A stretch of 64,000 nucleotides of DNA from NCBI GenBank assembly GCA_963707065.1, contig CAVPPJ010000053.1:124001-188000 (forward strand). Direction: 5' to 3'. Every line of letters begins with the position of its first letter. Position 1 is the first letter of the stretch. Below the pieces are notes generated by a model. It ran no database searches. It saw only the letters and a list, made by a program, of their open reading frames with translations, and was not told the DNA's origin. Made by a program: the position numbers and the translations under genes. Source of the stretch: Palsa-506 sp963707065 (lineage in GTDB: Bacteria > Actinomycetota > Actinomycetes > Streptosporangiales > Streptosporangiaceae). Below, piece by piece: positions 50,267-59,518 of this stretch.

Positions 50267-51196
50267 CTATTCCGGCAGGGCATCCAGCTGCCGGAGGATG
50301 ACGCCCTCCCGCAGCGCCCACGGGCAGATCTCGAGTTCGGGCAGGCGGAACAAATCCATCGCGGCGTCCGCCACGATCGCCCCGGCTGCCAGCTGGGGAG
50401 CACGGCTCCTGGATACGCCGGGCAGCTGGGCACGGTCGGCGGCAGTCGTCCGGGCTAGCCGCTCGGCAAGCGCAGTGACATCCGCATGACGCAGGATGCG
50501 CCGCACGTACGGGCCGTCGCTGGACGGCGCGGCGCCGCTGATCCTGGCGAGCTGCCGGAACGTCTTCGAGGTCGCCACCGCGCGGTTGGGACGGCCGTCA
50601 CGCATGACCGCGCCTGCCGTGGCGGCGATCTCCGCGCGCACGTGCTTACGGAGCCGCCGGACCTCATCTTGGGACGGAGGGTCGGCGGCCAGCCAGTTGC
50701 GGGTAAGAAGGCCGGCGCCCAACGGCAGCGAGATCGCCACGCCGGGCTCCTCATCGACGCCCGCCGCGATCTCCAGCGAGCCGCCGCCGATGTCCAGCAT
50801 GAGCAGCCGCCCCGAGGACCAGCCGAGCCAGCGACGGGCGGCCAGGAAGGTCAGCCGGGACTCATCCGGCCCGGACAGCACCCGGATGTCGACTTTCGTC
50901 TCGGACTGGATCCAGGCCAGCAGCTCATCGCCGTTGACGGCGTCCCGTACCGCGGATGTCGCGAATGCCAGCAGCTGCTGCGCGCCCTTGTCCTCGGCGA
51001 CAACCAGCGCCTCGCCGACGAATGCGCGCAGCTGGACCGCGCAGTCCCGAGAGAGCCTGTTACCGCTGTCCAGGTGATCCCCGAGCCGCAGTTCTGCCTT
51101 ATGCGAGTATGCGGGCAATGGCCGGGCGCCCTGGTAGGCGTCCACGACTAGCAGGTGGACCGTATTCGATCCGACGTCCAGGACACCGAGTCGCAT
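50267..51196 (-). CDS. Ppx/GppA family exopolyphosphatase-type protein
   Basis: A 309-residue actin-fold phosphatase of the Ppx/GppA family: LGVLDVGSNTVHLLVVDA (phosphate-1), AFATSAVRDAVNGDELLAW, LLMLDIGGGSLEIAAG (phosphate-2). This is the short actinobacterial form (no extra C-terminal HD domain). Substrates could be polyphosphate or pppGpp; the sequence does not say which. Links to phosphate and stress metabolism follow from the family only. Confidence 0.92.
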   Translation of the reverse strand: MRLGVLDVGSNTVHLLVVDAYQGARPLPAYSHKAELRLGDHLDSGNRLSRDCAVQLRAFVGEALVVAEDKGAQQLLAFATSAVRDAVNGDELLAWIQSETKVDIRVLSGPDESRLTFLAARRWLGWSSGRLLMLDIGGGSLEIAAGVDEEPGVAISLPLGAGLLTRNWLAADPPSQDEVRRLRKHVRAEIAATAGAVMRDGRPNRAVATSKTFRQLARISGAAPSSDGPYVRRILRHADVTALAERLARTTAADRAQLPGVSRSRAPQLAAGAIVADAAMDLFRLPELEICPWALREGVILRQLDALPE

Positions 51197-51324
51197 AGTT
51201 GCACGCTACTGGGCCGCGGCGGATCAGGCATCATGCCGCACGTCCCCGGCCGGGGAATGACAGCGAAGCACCCGCATGTTGCGCCTGTGTCAGCACCGTA
51301 CGCCAAGCACACCGGGAGGCCGGC

Positions 51325-52077
51325 ATGGCAGGCAGTTCACAGGACGCGGTAAGGATCGAGCCAAGCCGTAAGCGGGTGCGGGTTTACCTGGGCGGCGAAC
51401 TCGTGGCCGACACGGCGAGCCCGTTCCTGGTGTGGGAGATTCCGTACTACCCGACCTACTACGTGCCGGCCACGGATGTCCGGGCCGAGCTGATCCCGGC
51501 CGGGTCGACCGTCCACTCGGCCGGCCGTGGCGACGGCGAGGTGCTCGACGTGAAGGCGGGCAGCGCGACCGCTCGGGGCGCGGCCCTGCGCTACCCCGAT
51601 TCCCCGCTGGAGCAGTTGCGTGACCTGGTCCGCCTCGACTGGAACGCGATGAGCGAGTGGCTGGAGGAGGACGAGCCGGTCTACTACCACCCCCGTGACC
51701 CGTATCACCGGGTGGACATCCTGGGCAGCTCGCGCCACGTGCGGGTCGAGATTGACGGGGTGACCGTCGCCGACTCGCGGCAGCCGAGAATCTTGTTCGA
51801 GACCGGGCTGCCGCCACGCTACTACCTGCCGCTCATGGACGTCCGGCAGGACCTGCTGCGCGATTCCGGGACGAAAACGCACTGCCCGTACAAGGGCACG
51901 GCGGGTTACTGGTCGGTCGACGCCGGGCAGGGCCTGCACGAGGACATCGTGTGGATCTACCGCTCGCCGCTGCCGGAGAGCCAGAAGGTCGCCGGGCTGG
52001 CCTGCTTCTACGACGAGAAGGTAACCGTCTACGTGGACGGCGTGCGGCAGGAGCAGCCGCTGACGCCGTTCAGCTGA
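51325..52077 (+). CDS. DUF427 domain protein, two tandem domains
   Basis: A 250-residue protein with two DUF427 units. The first has RVRVYLGGELVADTASPFLV and PTYYVPATDVRAELI; the second VRVEIDGVTVADSRQPRILF and RYYLPLMDVRQDLL, ending CPYKGTAGYWSV, the family signature CPYKG. The fold is a small beta structure of unknown biochemical role. The ATG at 51325 follows GGGAGG by 5 bases; the frame before it is not protein-like. It overlaps the convergent dipeptidase gene by 8 bases. Confidence 0.9.
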   Translation: MAGSSQDAVRIEPSRKRVRVYLGGELVADTASPFLVWEIPYYPTYYVPATDVRAELIPAGSTVHSAGRGDGEVLDVKAGSATARGAALRYPDSPLEQLRDLVRLDWNAMSEWLEEDEPVYYHPRDPYHRVDILGSSRHVRVEIDGVTVADSRQPRILFETGLPPRYYLPLMDVRQDLLRDSGTKTHCPYKGTAGYWSVDAGQGLHEDIVWIYRSPLPESQKVAGLACFYDEKVTVYVDGVRQEQPLTPFS

Positions 52078-53272
52078 CGCCGGGCTGGGGCGGCCCGTCA
52101 GCGTCCTCGATGCGCGCCCGGGATGGGCCGCGGCGGGCCGAGATGACCTTGGCCGCGGCCTGCGCCTCGCGCATGACCCGCAGGATGTTGCCGCTGGCGA
52201 GCTGGCCGCAATCCGCCTCGCTCCAGCCCCGGGCCAGCAGCTCGGCGATGAGCGCCGGGTAGCAGGAGACATCCTGCAGGCCGTCGGGCAGCTGATCGGT
52301 GCCGTCATAGTCGCCGCCGACGCCGACATGGTCAATGCCTGCCACCTCGCGCACGTGATCGGCATGGTCGGCTACCTGGGAGAGCGTCGCGGCAGGCCGC
52401 GGATGGGCGGCAGCCCACTCCGGCCCGAACTGCCGCCGGCTGGCGTAATCCCTGTGATCGAGGCCCCGGCGCTGCATTTCCGCCTCGACGGCGAGTTCCC
52501 AGTCCCGGCAGGCCTGCGAAACGAACGCGGGGACGAACGTCACCATGCATACGCCGCCATTGTCCGGCAGCCGGGCGAGCATGTCGTCGGGCACGTTGCG
52601 GGGGTGGTCGCAGAGAGCACGCGCTGAGGAGTGGGAGAAGATGACCGGTGCCTCCGCTGCATCGAGGGCGTCGCGCATGGTGCCCGCGGAGACGTGGGAC
52701 AGGTCCACGAGCATGCCGAGCCGCTGCATCTCGCCCACCACCTGGCGGCCGAACGCGGTCAGCCCGCCAGCGGCCGGCTCGTCGGTCGCCGAGTCCGCCC
52801 AGGGCACGTTCCGGTTGTGGGTCAGGGTCAGGTAGCGGACGCCGAGCGCGTGCAGCGCGCGCAGCACGCTCAGCGAACTGGCGATCGAGTGCCCGCCTTC
52901 CGCGCCGAGCAGCGAGGCCACCTTCCCGGTGCCGAGGATCCGCTCCACGTCGGCGGCGGTCAGGGCAAGCTCAAGCGTGTCCGGGTACCGGCGGATCATC
53001 TCGCGCACGAGGTCGATCTGCTCAAGAGTCGTGCTGACCGCCGCGTCGCCCTGCAGCCCGGCCGGCACGTAGACCGACCAGAACTGGGCGCCTACCCCGC
53101 CAAGCGCCAGCCTCGGCAGATCCGTGTGAGTGCCCGTTACCTGCGCTGCGAGATCGGCACTGTCAATGCCCAGTTCCGCATGCTCGCGGAGCACCCAGGG
53201 CAGGTCGTTATGGCCATCCATGATCGGGAAGCGGCGGAGGAGGTCACGCGCGGCGGCGGGGGTGGCTGTCAT
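52070..53272 (-). CDS. Membrane-type dipeptidase (peptidase M19)
   Basis: Zinc dipeptidase of the renal-dipeptidase family, 400 residues. The metal site starts FPIMDGHNDLPWVL (HxD), continues with GAEGGHSIA (Glu), LVDLSHVSAGTM (His) and PVIFSHSSARALCDHPRNVP (His), then GIDHVGVGGDYDG. No signal peptide, so cytoplasmic. Probably cleaves dipeptides, including D-containing ones. Its end overlaps the DUF427 gene. Confidence 0.94.
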   Translation of the reverse strand: MTATPAAARDLLRRFPIMDGHNDLPWVLREHAELGIDSADLAAQVTGTHTDLPRLALGGVGAQFWSVYVPAGLQGDAAVSTTLEQIDLVREMIRRYPDTLELALTAADVERILGTGKVASLLGAEGGHSIASSLSVLRALHALGVRYLTLTHNRNVPWADSATDEPAAGGLTAFGRQVVGEMQRLGMLVDLSHVSAGTMRDALDAAEAPVIFSHSSARALCDHPRNVPDDMLARLPDNGGVCMVTFVPAFVSQACRDWELAVEAEMQRRGLDHRDYASRRQFGPEWAAAHPRPAATLSQVADHADHVREVAGIDHVGVGGDYDGTDQLPDGLQDVSCYPALIAELLARGWSEADCGQLASGNILRVMREAQAAAKVISARRGPSRARIEDADGPPQPGVS

Positions 53273-53281
53273 CTGGCCAGC

Positions 53282-54691
53282 TTACGGAGACAGCCCGTGG
53301 CCAGCCTGCGGGAGCGGCCCGCAGCCGGAATCCCGCTTCAGCTCGCCGATCCGGCGGAGAATGAAGCAGCGCTCGGCCGCGGTCGGCCCGAGATCCAGGG
53401 CGGCCTGGTAAGCGCCGGCGGCCTCCGCGGCACGGCCAAGCCTGCGGAGCAGGTCAGCCCGGGCGAGATGAAGCTGAGGCCAGCGGCCGAGCTGGGGATG
53501 GCGGCCGACGGCATCCAGGATGACGAGGCCCGCGGCGGGGCCTTCCGACATGGCGACCGCGATGGCCCGGTTCGCCTCCACTACCGGCGTGGGCTCGTAA
53601 CGGAGCAGTTCCCCGTACAGCGCCGCGATTTCCCGCCAGTCGGTCTGTGCCGCCGCACGGCTGGTGGAGTGGCATGCGGCAATGGCCGCATGCAGCTGGT
53701 ACGGCCCGGGGCGGCCAGCCCGCAGGGCACCCACCAGCAGCAGCTCACCCTCGCTGATCATCGCGGCATCCCACTGGCCGCGGTCCTGGTCGGCCAGCAG
53801 TACCAGCTCGCCGGATGAGTCGATCCTGGCGGGCCGGCGGGCGTCGGTGAGCAGCAGCAGCGCGAGCAGCCCGGTGACCTCGGGCTCGCCGGGCAGCAGC
53901 ACGGCGAGGCCGCGAGCCAGCCGGAGCGCGGCGTCGCAGAGCTCGCCGCGGACCAGCGCGGGTCCGGTACTGGCCTTGTGGCCTTCGGTGAACACGAGGT
54001 AGACCACGCGCAGCACTGCGCTGACGCGGTCCGCGAGGTCCGGCGCGGCAGGCATCCGCAGCCGGATGCCGGTATCGCGGATCTTGCTCCTGGCCCGTGC
54101 CAGGCGCTTGGCCATGGTGGCTTCCGGGACGAGGAAGGCAGCCGCGATCTCCGCCGTGCCCAGGCCGCACACGCACCGGAGGGTCAGCGCCACCTGCACC
54201 GCCTCGGCCAGCGCCGGGTGGCAGCACATGAAGATCAGCTCAAGCTCATCCCCGGCGTCACCAGCGGCCTGCGGCGCCGCGCCCGGCTCGGATGGGCGGG
54301 TGAGGCCGGACGCCCGTGCCGCCGGGCCCGTACCGCCGAGTTCCCGCACCGCGGCTTCCTCTTTCGCGCCCCTGCGCGCCTCGCGCCGCACCAGATCGAT
54401 CGCCTTGTGCCGGGCTACGCCGACCAGCCAGCCGCGCGGATTGGCCGGGCCGCCGCTGGCCGGCCACTGCGCCAGTGCCGCGAGGCAGGCCTCCTGGACC
54501 GCGTCCTCGGCGATGGCAAGGTCCCCGACCATGCGCATCACGCTTGCCACCGCCGGCCACCAGTGGGCGCGGAACGTCTCCTCGGTCAGAGCGGCGGCTG
54601 CGCCGGGACCACCGACCGGACTTCCACCGAGCCGTTCTTCGCCGCGGGAATCGTGGCCGCCCACCTCAGTGCCTCGTCCAGGTCGGCGCAC
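53282..54691 (-). CDS. ECF42-type sigma factor with C-terminal TPR-like extension
   Basis: Sigma-70-family protein of up to 469 residues. Region 2 is MRMVGDLAIAEDAVQEACLA, region 4 has VCGLGTAEIAAAFLVPEATM followed by AKRLARARSKIRDTG; after it comes the DUF6596-type C-terminal domain (FTEGHKASTGPALVRGELCD) and helical repeats to the end, as in ECF42. These sigma factors are not held by an anti-sigma; the extension is needed for activity. The upstream limit of 54691 is a GTG; true starts at 54664 or later are possible. The neighbouring YciI gene is the usual partner. Confidence 0.88.
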   Translation of the reverse strand: MRRPGRGTEVGGHDSRGEERLGGSPVGGPGAAAALTEETFRAHWWPAVASVMRMVGDLAIAEDAVQEACLAALAQWPASGGPANPRGWLVGVARHKAIDLVRREARRGAKEEAAVRELGGTGPAARASGLTRPSEPGAAPQAAGDAGDELELIFMCCHPALAEAVQVALTLRCVCGLGTAEIAAAFLVPEATMAKRLARARSKIRDTGIRLRMPAAPDLADRVSAVLRVVYLVFTEGHKASTGPALVRGELCDAALRLARGLAVLLPGEPEVTGLLALLLLTDARRPARIDSSGELVLLADQDRGQWDAAMISEGELLLVGALRAGRPGPYQLHAAIAACHSTSRAAAQTDWREIAALYGELLRYEPTPVVEANRAIAVAMSEGPAAGLVILDAVGRHPQLGRWPQLHLARADLLRRLGRAAEAAGAYQAALDLGPTAAERCFILRRIGELKRDSGCGPLPQAGHGLSP

Positions 54692-54948
54692 TCGACCAGC
54701 GTGTAGCCGCCAACCTGTTCCTTGATCTCCGCAGCCGGGCCGTCGGTGAGGATCGTCTGGTCATCGCGGACCCGGACGGTGGTTGCCGACGACGCCGACC
54801 GCAGCGGCCCGGACTCGATCAGGACACCGGCTTTGGCCATTGCCCCCATCGCGGCCCCGTACGCCGCGTACGTCTCCGCGTACTCGGTGCTCGCCGGGTC
54901 CGCCGGCTGCCCGTCGTCGGCGACATGCAGCAGGAACAGGTATTTCAT
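54586..54948 (-). CDS. YciI-family (DGPF) protein
   Basis: A 120-residue ferredoxin-like-fold protein: KYLFLLHVADDGQPADPAST is the N-terminus, TILTDGPAAEIKEQVGGYTL contains the DGP[FA] signature and the catalytic-like Asp/His area, and VRSVVPAQP is the typical tail. These proteins are almost always encoded next to ECF42-type sigma factors and are taken as their target or partner genes. The start ATG (54948) fits the family; it overlaps the sigma gene. Confidence 0.92.
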   Translation of the reverse strand: MKYLFLLHVADDGQPADPASTEYAETYAAYGAAMGAMAKAGVLIESGPLRSASSATTVRVRDDQTILTDGPAAEIKEQVGGYTLVECADLDEALRWAATIPAAKNGSVEVRSVVPAQPPL

Positions 54949-55089
54949 AGTCACGACCTCCCGGTAGGCGGGCGGACGGGAGCCCGCCGCTACCTGTAGT
55001 CGGATGAGCCTGACCCAGATGGACACCCATGGACGGAAATCCTGCTAGGGAGCCCGCCATGCCCAGCGGGGCTGGCCGCGGGCCGGCCA

Positions 55090-55995
55090 TCAGCGCGGGC
55101 GCAGGTGACTGTGGAACCACGAGACGGCCTCGGCGACGGCGGGATCGACGAAACGGGGAACGTCGTACAAGTCGATGTGGTTCGTGGTGTCCAGCCAGAC
55201 CAGCTTCCTGGGATCGCCCGCGCGGTCAAAGGCAGCGGCCGCCTGCTCCGGGGTCGTGTACTCGTCCCTCCGGCCATGGATGAGAAGCAGCGGCGTCGGT
55301 GAGATGAGGTCCGCGCCCGCCGCGAGGTCGACAGTGATCAGTTCGAGCACGGAAAGGGCCGTCAGCTGATTGACCCAGCCGGCGCTCGCTGACCGCGGCG
55401 AGCAGTAGTAGTCAGCGGGCTCGCCGCCGCCCATGACCACTGGCCGCCCGTCATGGGCATCCACGGCGGCCCAGTACTCGATCTGCCCGGTCGCCTCCTG
55501 CCGCTGCGCCAGTTCCGTGAACGTGGCGAGTTGCGCCCGGTACTGCTCGGTGCCCATCGCATCCCGCATCGCCACCGGCGAGTTGTAACCGCCTGCGATG
55601 CCCGCCACGGCCCGGATCCGCGGATCGAGCGCAGCGAACCTGAGGGCATAGCCGCCGCCCAGGCAGATCCCGCAGCAGCCGATCCTCACCGGATCGACCT
55701 CGGGCTGCGCGGTCAGGAAGCTCACGGCGGCACGCAGGTCGTGCAGCTTGCCGGCCGCATCCTCGTGCTGCCGGGGCGCGCCGCCGCTGGCGCCGAAATT
55801 GCGATGGTCGAAGGACAGCGTTACGTAGCCAGCGGCCGCGATCTTCTCCGCATACAAGCCGGTGACCTGCTCCTTGACGCCGGACAGCGGCCCGGTCAGG
55901 ACCACGGCCGGGTGCGGCCCGCGGTGCTCGGGCACCCTCAGGTGCCCGGCGAGCGTGATCCCGTCGCTAGCGAAGGAAACTTCTCTGATCTGCAT
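55090..55995 (-). CDS. Alpha/beta hydrolase, dienelactone-hydrolase-like
   Basis: A 301-residue hydrolase with Cys nucleophile in GCCGICLGGGYALRFAAL (the G-x-C-x-G-G elbow of dienelactone hydrolases, not the usual Ser), Asp in LLIHGRRDEYTTPEQ and His in DTTNHIDLYDVPRFV. PAVVLTGPLSGVKEQVTGLY is the N-terminal oxyanion part. The substrate is unknown. GGGAGGGCGG precedes the ATG at 55995. Its neighbours (YciI, S9 peptidase) do not reveal the pathway. Confidence 0.88.
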   Translation of the reverse strand: MQIREVSFASDGITLAGHLRVPEHRGPHPAVVLTGPLSGVKEQVTGLYAEKIAAAGYVTLSFDHRNFGASGGAPRQHEDAAGKLHDLRAAVSFLTAQPEVDPVRIGCCGICLGGGYALRFAALDPRIRAVAGIAGGYNSPVAMRDAMGTEQYRAQLATFTELAQRQEATGQIEYWAAVDAHDGRPVVMGGGEPADYYCSPRSASAGWVNQLTALSVLELITVDLAAGADLISPTPLLLIHGRRDEYTTPEQAAAAFDRAGDPRKLVWLDTTNHIDLYDVPRFVDPAVAEAVSWFHSHLRPR

Positions 55996-56237
55996 TCCGC
56001 CCTCCCGCGGCCCGGGCCGCCGCGGCCATGGCCGGCTGGCTTGCCGACAGGGTCGCTGGCGCTGCATATCGACCAGTTATGCCCATTCTGCTGGCTGCGG
56101 GCACGAACCGCTACCGCTCCCGAACTTACTGATCCGGGCAAGCAAAGCGGCCGTCCGGCGGCGCCTCACCTCGGCTGGGCTGCCCGGCCGGCGAGACCCG
56201 CAAGCTCTCCCGCGGGCGGCTATGACAGAGTGCGGAC

Positions 56238-58067
56238 ATGGGACTTGATCTGGCGCAATTGCTCGCAGTTTCGGTATTTCAGGCATTCGACGCCGACTCG
56301 GCAGGACGGATCCTGGCCGGCAGCGATGAGGCCGGCTCGATGCAGCTCACGGAGATATCGCCGGACGGATCCGCCGTGACGCTGACGGCGCTGCCGGGCC
56401 CTTGCAGCGGCCGCTACCTGCCCGGCGAGCGCACGGTCGTGGTGTCGCACGATGACGGCGGCAACGAGCGCAAGCAACTGTCGCTGCTGCGCCTGCCGCT
56501 GCCCGCCGGGCCGGCCGGGCTGGCGGACCTGGAGCCGCTCGTTCATGACCCGCGCTATATGCACCTGCTGGCGGACGTCTCGGCGGGGCGGATCTGCTAC
56601 CTGACGAACAGGCGGGATGGCGTCAGGTTCGACGCGGTGCTGCGCGACCTGGCCACCGGCACGGAGGAAACCGCGTTCGCCAGCGAAGGCGGCATCCACG
56701 AGGCTGTGGCGTCACCGGATGGCCGGTGGCTCGCGGTAGGCGTGCCGTCGGCCCTGGCCAACTCCGACCAGATCCTGCTCGTCGACCTTACCCAGCCGCC
56801 AGGACCTGGCCGGCTCAGAGCGCTGACCGGCGCGGGCGAGCACGCCAGCCAGGAACGCCTGCAGTGGCTGCCGGGCAGCGATGGCCTGATTGCGTCGACC
56901 AACCGCAACCGTGAATTCACTGCCATCGCCCGCTACAGCCTGGCGGCAGAGAGCTGGACGTGGCTGATCACCGACGAGGAACACGACCTGGCCGGCTGGC
57001 TGTCACCGGACGGGTCCCTGATCCTGGTCGAGCGCAATGATGACGGCGCTTCGGTGCTGACCCTGCATGACGGCGCCACCGGTGCGCCGCTGCGGGATGT
57101 CCCGCTCCCGGCGGCCGGCTGCGTCACGGCTATCCGGCTGCCGGATCCGCGCTGGTCACCGGACGGGCGCGCGATCGCAATGTCGATCGCCGCCGCTGAC
57201 ATGCCGGGCGATGTGCTGCTGGCCGATGCTGCCACCGCCCGGGTCCGGGCGCTGACCAGCTCAGCGCGCTACCTGGGCGGGTCGGCGGCCGCCCTGCCGG
57301 AGGCGCACCAGATCCCGGCGCCCGACGGCGAGCTCGTGCCGTGCCTGGTCTACCGGAGCGAGGATGCCGCCGACCCCGGCCTGGCCGAGTCAGCGGTGCT
57401 GGTCATTCACGGCGGCCCGGAGAGCCAGGCGAAGCGCGACTTCAACCCGCTTGTCCAGGCGCTGGCCGCGGCCGGGCACACCGTGCTCGCGCCGAACGTC
57501 CGGGGCTCGGTCGGTTACGGCAAGCGCTGGTACTCAGCCGACGATGTCACCCTGCGGCTGGAGTCGGTGGCCGACCTGGCGGCGATTCACGCGTACCTGC
57601 CGAAGCTCGGCGTGGACCCGGCCCGGGCGGCGCTGTACGGCGGTTCCTACGGCGGCTACATGGTGCTCGCCGGGCTCGCGTTCCAGCCGGAGCTGTGGGC
57701 GGCCGGCGTCGATATTGTCGGTATCTCGTCCCTGGTGACGTTCCTGGAGAACACCTCGGCGTACCGGCGGGCTCAGCGCGAACGCGAGTACGGCAGCCTG
57801 GAGCACGACCGGGATTTCCTGCTCGCCGCGTCGCCGCTGACCAGGATCGACGCGATCCGCGCACCGTTGTTCATCATCCACGGGGCGAACGACCCGCGGG
57901 TGCCGCTCAGCGAGGCCGAGCAACTGCACGCGGCGCTGACGGCCAGAGGCCAGGAATGCGAGCTGCTTGTCTACCCCGATGAGGGCCACGGCCTGGCTAA
58001 GCGAGCCAACAAGATGGACGCCTACCCGAAGGCCCTCGCGTTCCTGGCCAGGCACCTGGCGTCCTGA
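56238..58067 (+). CDS. S9-family peptidase (prolyl oligopeptidase/acylaminoacyl type)
   Basis: A 609-residue peptidase. Residues 1-340 form a WD-like propeller (TNRRDGVRFDAVLRD and RNDDGASVLTLHDGATG units); the C-terminal alpha/beta hydrolase has the nucleophile in LYGGSYGGYMVLAG, Asp in PLFIIHGANDPRVPLSEAEQ and His in VYPDEGHGLAKRANKMDAYP. No signal peptide, so cytoplasmic peptide degradation is likely. Confidence 0.93.
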   Translation: MGLDLAQLLAVSVFQAFDADSAGRILAGSDEAGSMQLTEISPDGSAVTLTALPGPCSGRYLPGERTVVVSHDDGGNERKQLSLLRLPLPAGPAGLADLEPLVHDPRYMHLLADVSAGRICYLTNRRDGVRFDAVLRDLATGTEETAFASEGGIHEAVASPDGRWLAVGVPSALANSDQILLVDLTQPPGPGRLRALTGAGEHASQERLQWLPGSDGLIASTNRNREFTAIARYSLAAESWTWLITDEEHDLAGWLSPDGSLILVERNDDGASVLTLHDGATGAPLRDVPLPAAGCVTAIRLPDPRWSPDGRAIAMSIAAADMPGDVLLADAATARVRALTSSARYLGGSAAALPEAHQIPAPDGELVPCLVYRSEDAADPGLAESAVLVIHGGPESQAKRDFNPLVQALAAAGHTVLAPNVRGSVGYGKRWYSADDVTLRLESVADLAAIHAYLPKLGVDPARAALYGGSYGGYMVLAGLAFQPELWAAGVDIVGISSLVTFLENTSAYRRAQREREYGSLEHDRDFLLAASPLTRIDAIRAPLFIIHGANDPRVPLSEAEQLHAALTARGQECELLVYPDEGHGLAKRANKMDAYPKALAFLARHLAS

Positions 58068-58115
58068 CCGGCTTCCGCGGCACCCCGTCGCGCGGGTCGG
58101 CCCATCGCGCGCGAG

Positions 58116-58364
58116 TCAGCGGGCGCCGCGGTCGCGGGCCGACGGCTCGTGGTACAGCCGGCCTGACGTGCGGAACAGGAACTCGCCGTAAGTGTCGGGC
58201 GCCCGGTCACGGTCGCGGGCGTAGAGGTCGGGCGCCAGGCGCAGATCGAGGAGCCTGCGCTGCGCGTAGCTGCATTCGGCGAGCACCGCCGCGACCCGGT
58301 GAGCGAAGCTTGCCAGCGGCCCGGCTGGCGGCGTGGCCTGCGGCTGATCGTTTGTCTTCGTCAT
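58116..58364 (-). CDS. Small conserved-type protein, unknown function
   Basis: An 82-residue Arg-rich protein (AAVLAECSYAQRRLLDLRLA, DLYARDRDRAPDTYGEFLFR). The composition and spacing of charged residues are regular, and similar short proteins occur next to AraC-type regulators in actinomycetes. It is divergent from the GlxA gene across about 93 bases. No domain is recognisable and the function is unknown. A longer in-frame reading upstream would run through the GlxA gene and is rejected. Confidence 0.7.
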   Translation of the reverse strand: MTKTNDQPQATPPAGPLASFAHRVAAVLAECSYAQRRLLDLRLAPDLYARDRDRAPDTYGEFLFRTSGRLYHEPSARDRGAR

Positions 58365-58457
58365 GTGACCAGTCTCGCCCGCGTACGCCCCGACGCAAAA
58401 GTGGCAGCTAGGACATACAGGCGTGACATCCTGCCAATCTAGCGGCATCATGGTCTC

Positions 58458-59429
58458 GTGCTGAGGAACGTTGCCGTGGTGGTGCTCGACGGCTTCTCGC
58501 CGTTCGAGCTCGGGGTGGTCTGCGAGGTCTTCGGCAGCGACCGGAGTGACGACGGGCTGCCGGTCTACGACTTCGCCGTGGTGGCCGGCGAGCCAGGGCC
58601 GTTGCGCTCGGATACGGGATTCACCCTGCAAACCTCGTTTGGCCTGGAACGGATCTCCGAAGCGGACCTGATCGCTGTCCCTGCGATGTCCGGTGACATG
58701 GCCCGATGCGCCAGCGGCCAGCTTCCTGAGCCGCTGCTCGCCGCGCTGCGCGACGGCGTGGACCGGGGCGCGAGGGTGCTCAGCGTGTGCACCGGGGCGT
58801 TCATCCTCGGCGCCGCCGGGCTGCTCGACGGGCGGCGCTGCACCACCCACTGGCGGCAGGCCAGGGACCTGGCCCGGCTGTTCCCCGCGGCGCAGGTCGA
58901 CCCCGCTGTCCTGTACGTGGACGACGACCCGGTGATCACCAGCGCCGGGACCGCCGCAGGCATCGACGCCTGCCTGTACCTGGTGCGGAAGGAGCAGGGC
59001 AGCCGGGTGGCCAACGCCATCGCACGGCGGATGGTCGTCCCGCCGCACCGCGACGGCGGCCAGGCACAATACGTCGAGCGCCCAGTCGCCGGGCCCGCGG
59101 CCGACACGCTGAGCGATGTCATCGGCTGGATGGAACGACACCTCGACGAGCAGGTCACCGTCTGCGAGCTGGCCGGCCGGGCGGCGATGTCAGCCCGCAC
59201 ATTCGCCCGGCGGTTCGTACAGGAAACCGGCACGACGCCGCAGCGGTGGCTGACGGGCCAGCGGATCCTGCTCGCCCAGCAACTGCTTGAGGAGAGCGAC
59301 GCGACGGTCGACGTCGTCGCCGAGCGGTCCGGCTTCGGCAATGCAACCGCCCTGCGGCATCACTTCCGGCTGTGGCGGGCAACGACGCCGCACGCATACC
59401 GCCGCCAGTTCCGCGAACCCGCCGCCTGA
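58458..59429 (+). CDS. GlxA-family transcriptional regulator (DJ-1/PfpI + AraC HTH)
   Basis: A 323-residue regulator: an N-terminal class-I-amidotransferase-like domain (FSPFELGVVCEVFGSDRSD; the cysteine elbow in RVLSVCTGAFILGAAGLLDG) joined to a C-terminal AraC double HTH (QVTVCELAGRAAMSARTFAR, then VDVVAERSGFGNATALRHHF). The GTG at 58458 begins the family sequence. The signal is unknown; members answer to small metabolites. It is divergent from the small protein. Confidence 0.9.
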   Translation: MLRNVAVVVLDGFSPFELGVVCEVFGSDRSDDGLPVYDFAVVAGEPGPLRSDTGFTLQTSFGLERISEADLIAVPAMSGDMARCASGQLPEPLLAALRDGVDRGARVLSVCTGAFILGAAGLLDGRRCTTHWRQARDLARLFPAAQVDPAVLYVDDDPVITSAGTAAGIDACLYLVRKEQGSRVANAIARRMVVPPHRDGGQAQYVERPVAGPAADTLSDVIGWMERHLDEQVTVCELAGRAAMSARTFARRFVQETGTTPQRWLTGQRILLAQQLLEESDATVDVVAERSGFGNATALRHHFRLWRATTPHAYRRQFREPAA

Positions 59430-59518
59430 GAATCGGCGGGATCCCGGGCGGCTGAACTAGCCAGGCCGACATATCGTGGCAGGAGTGGGCTGTTTCCCGG
59501 CCCGCCACGGAGAGGCCG

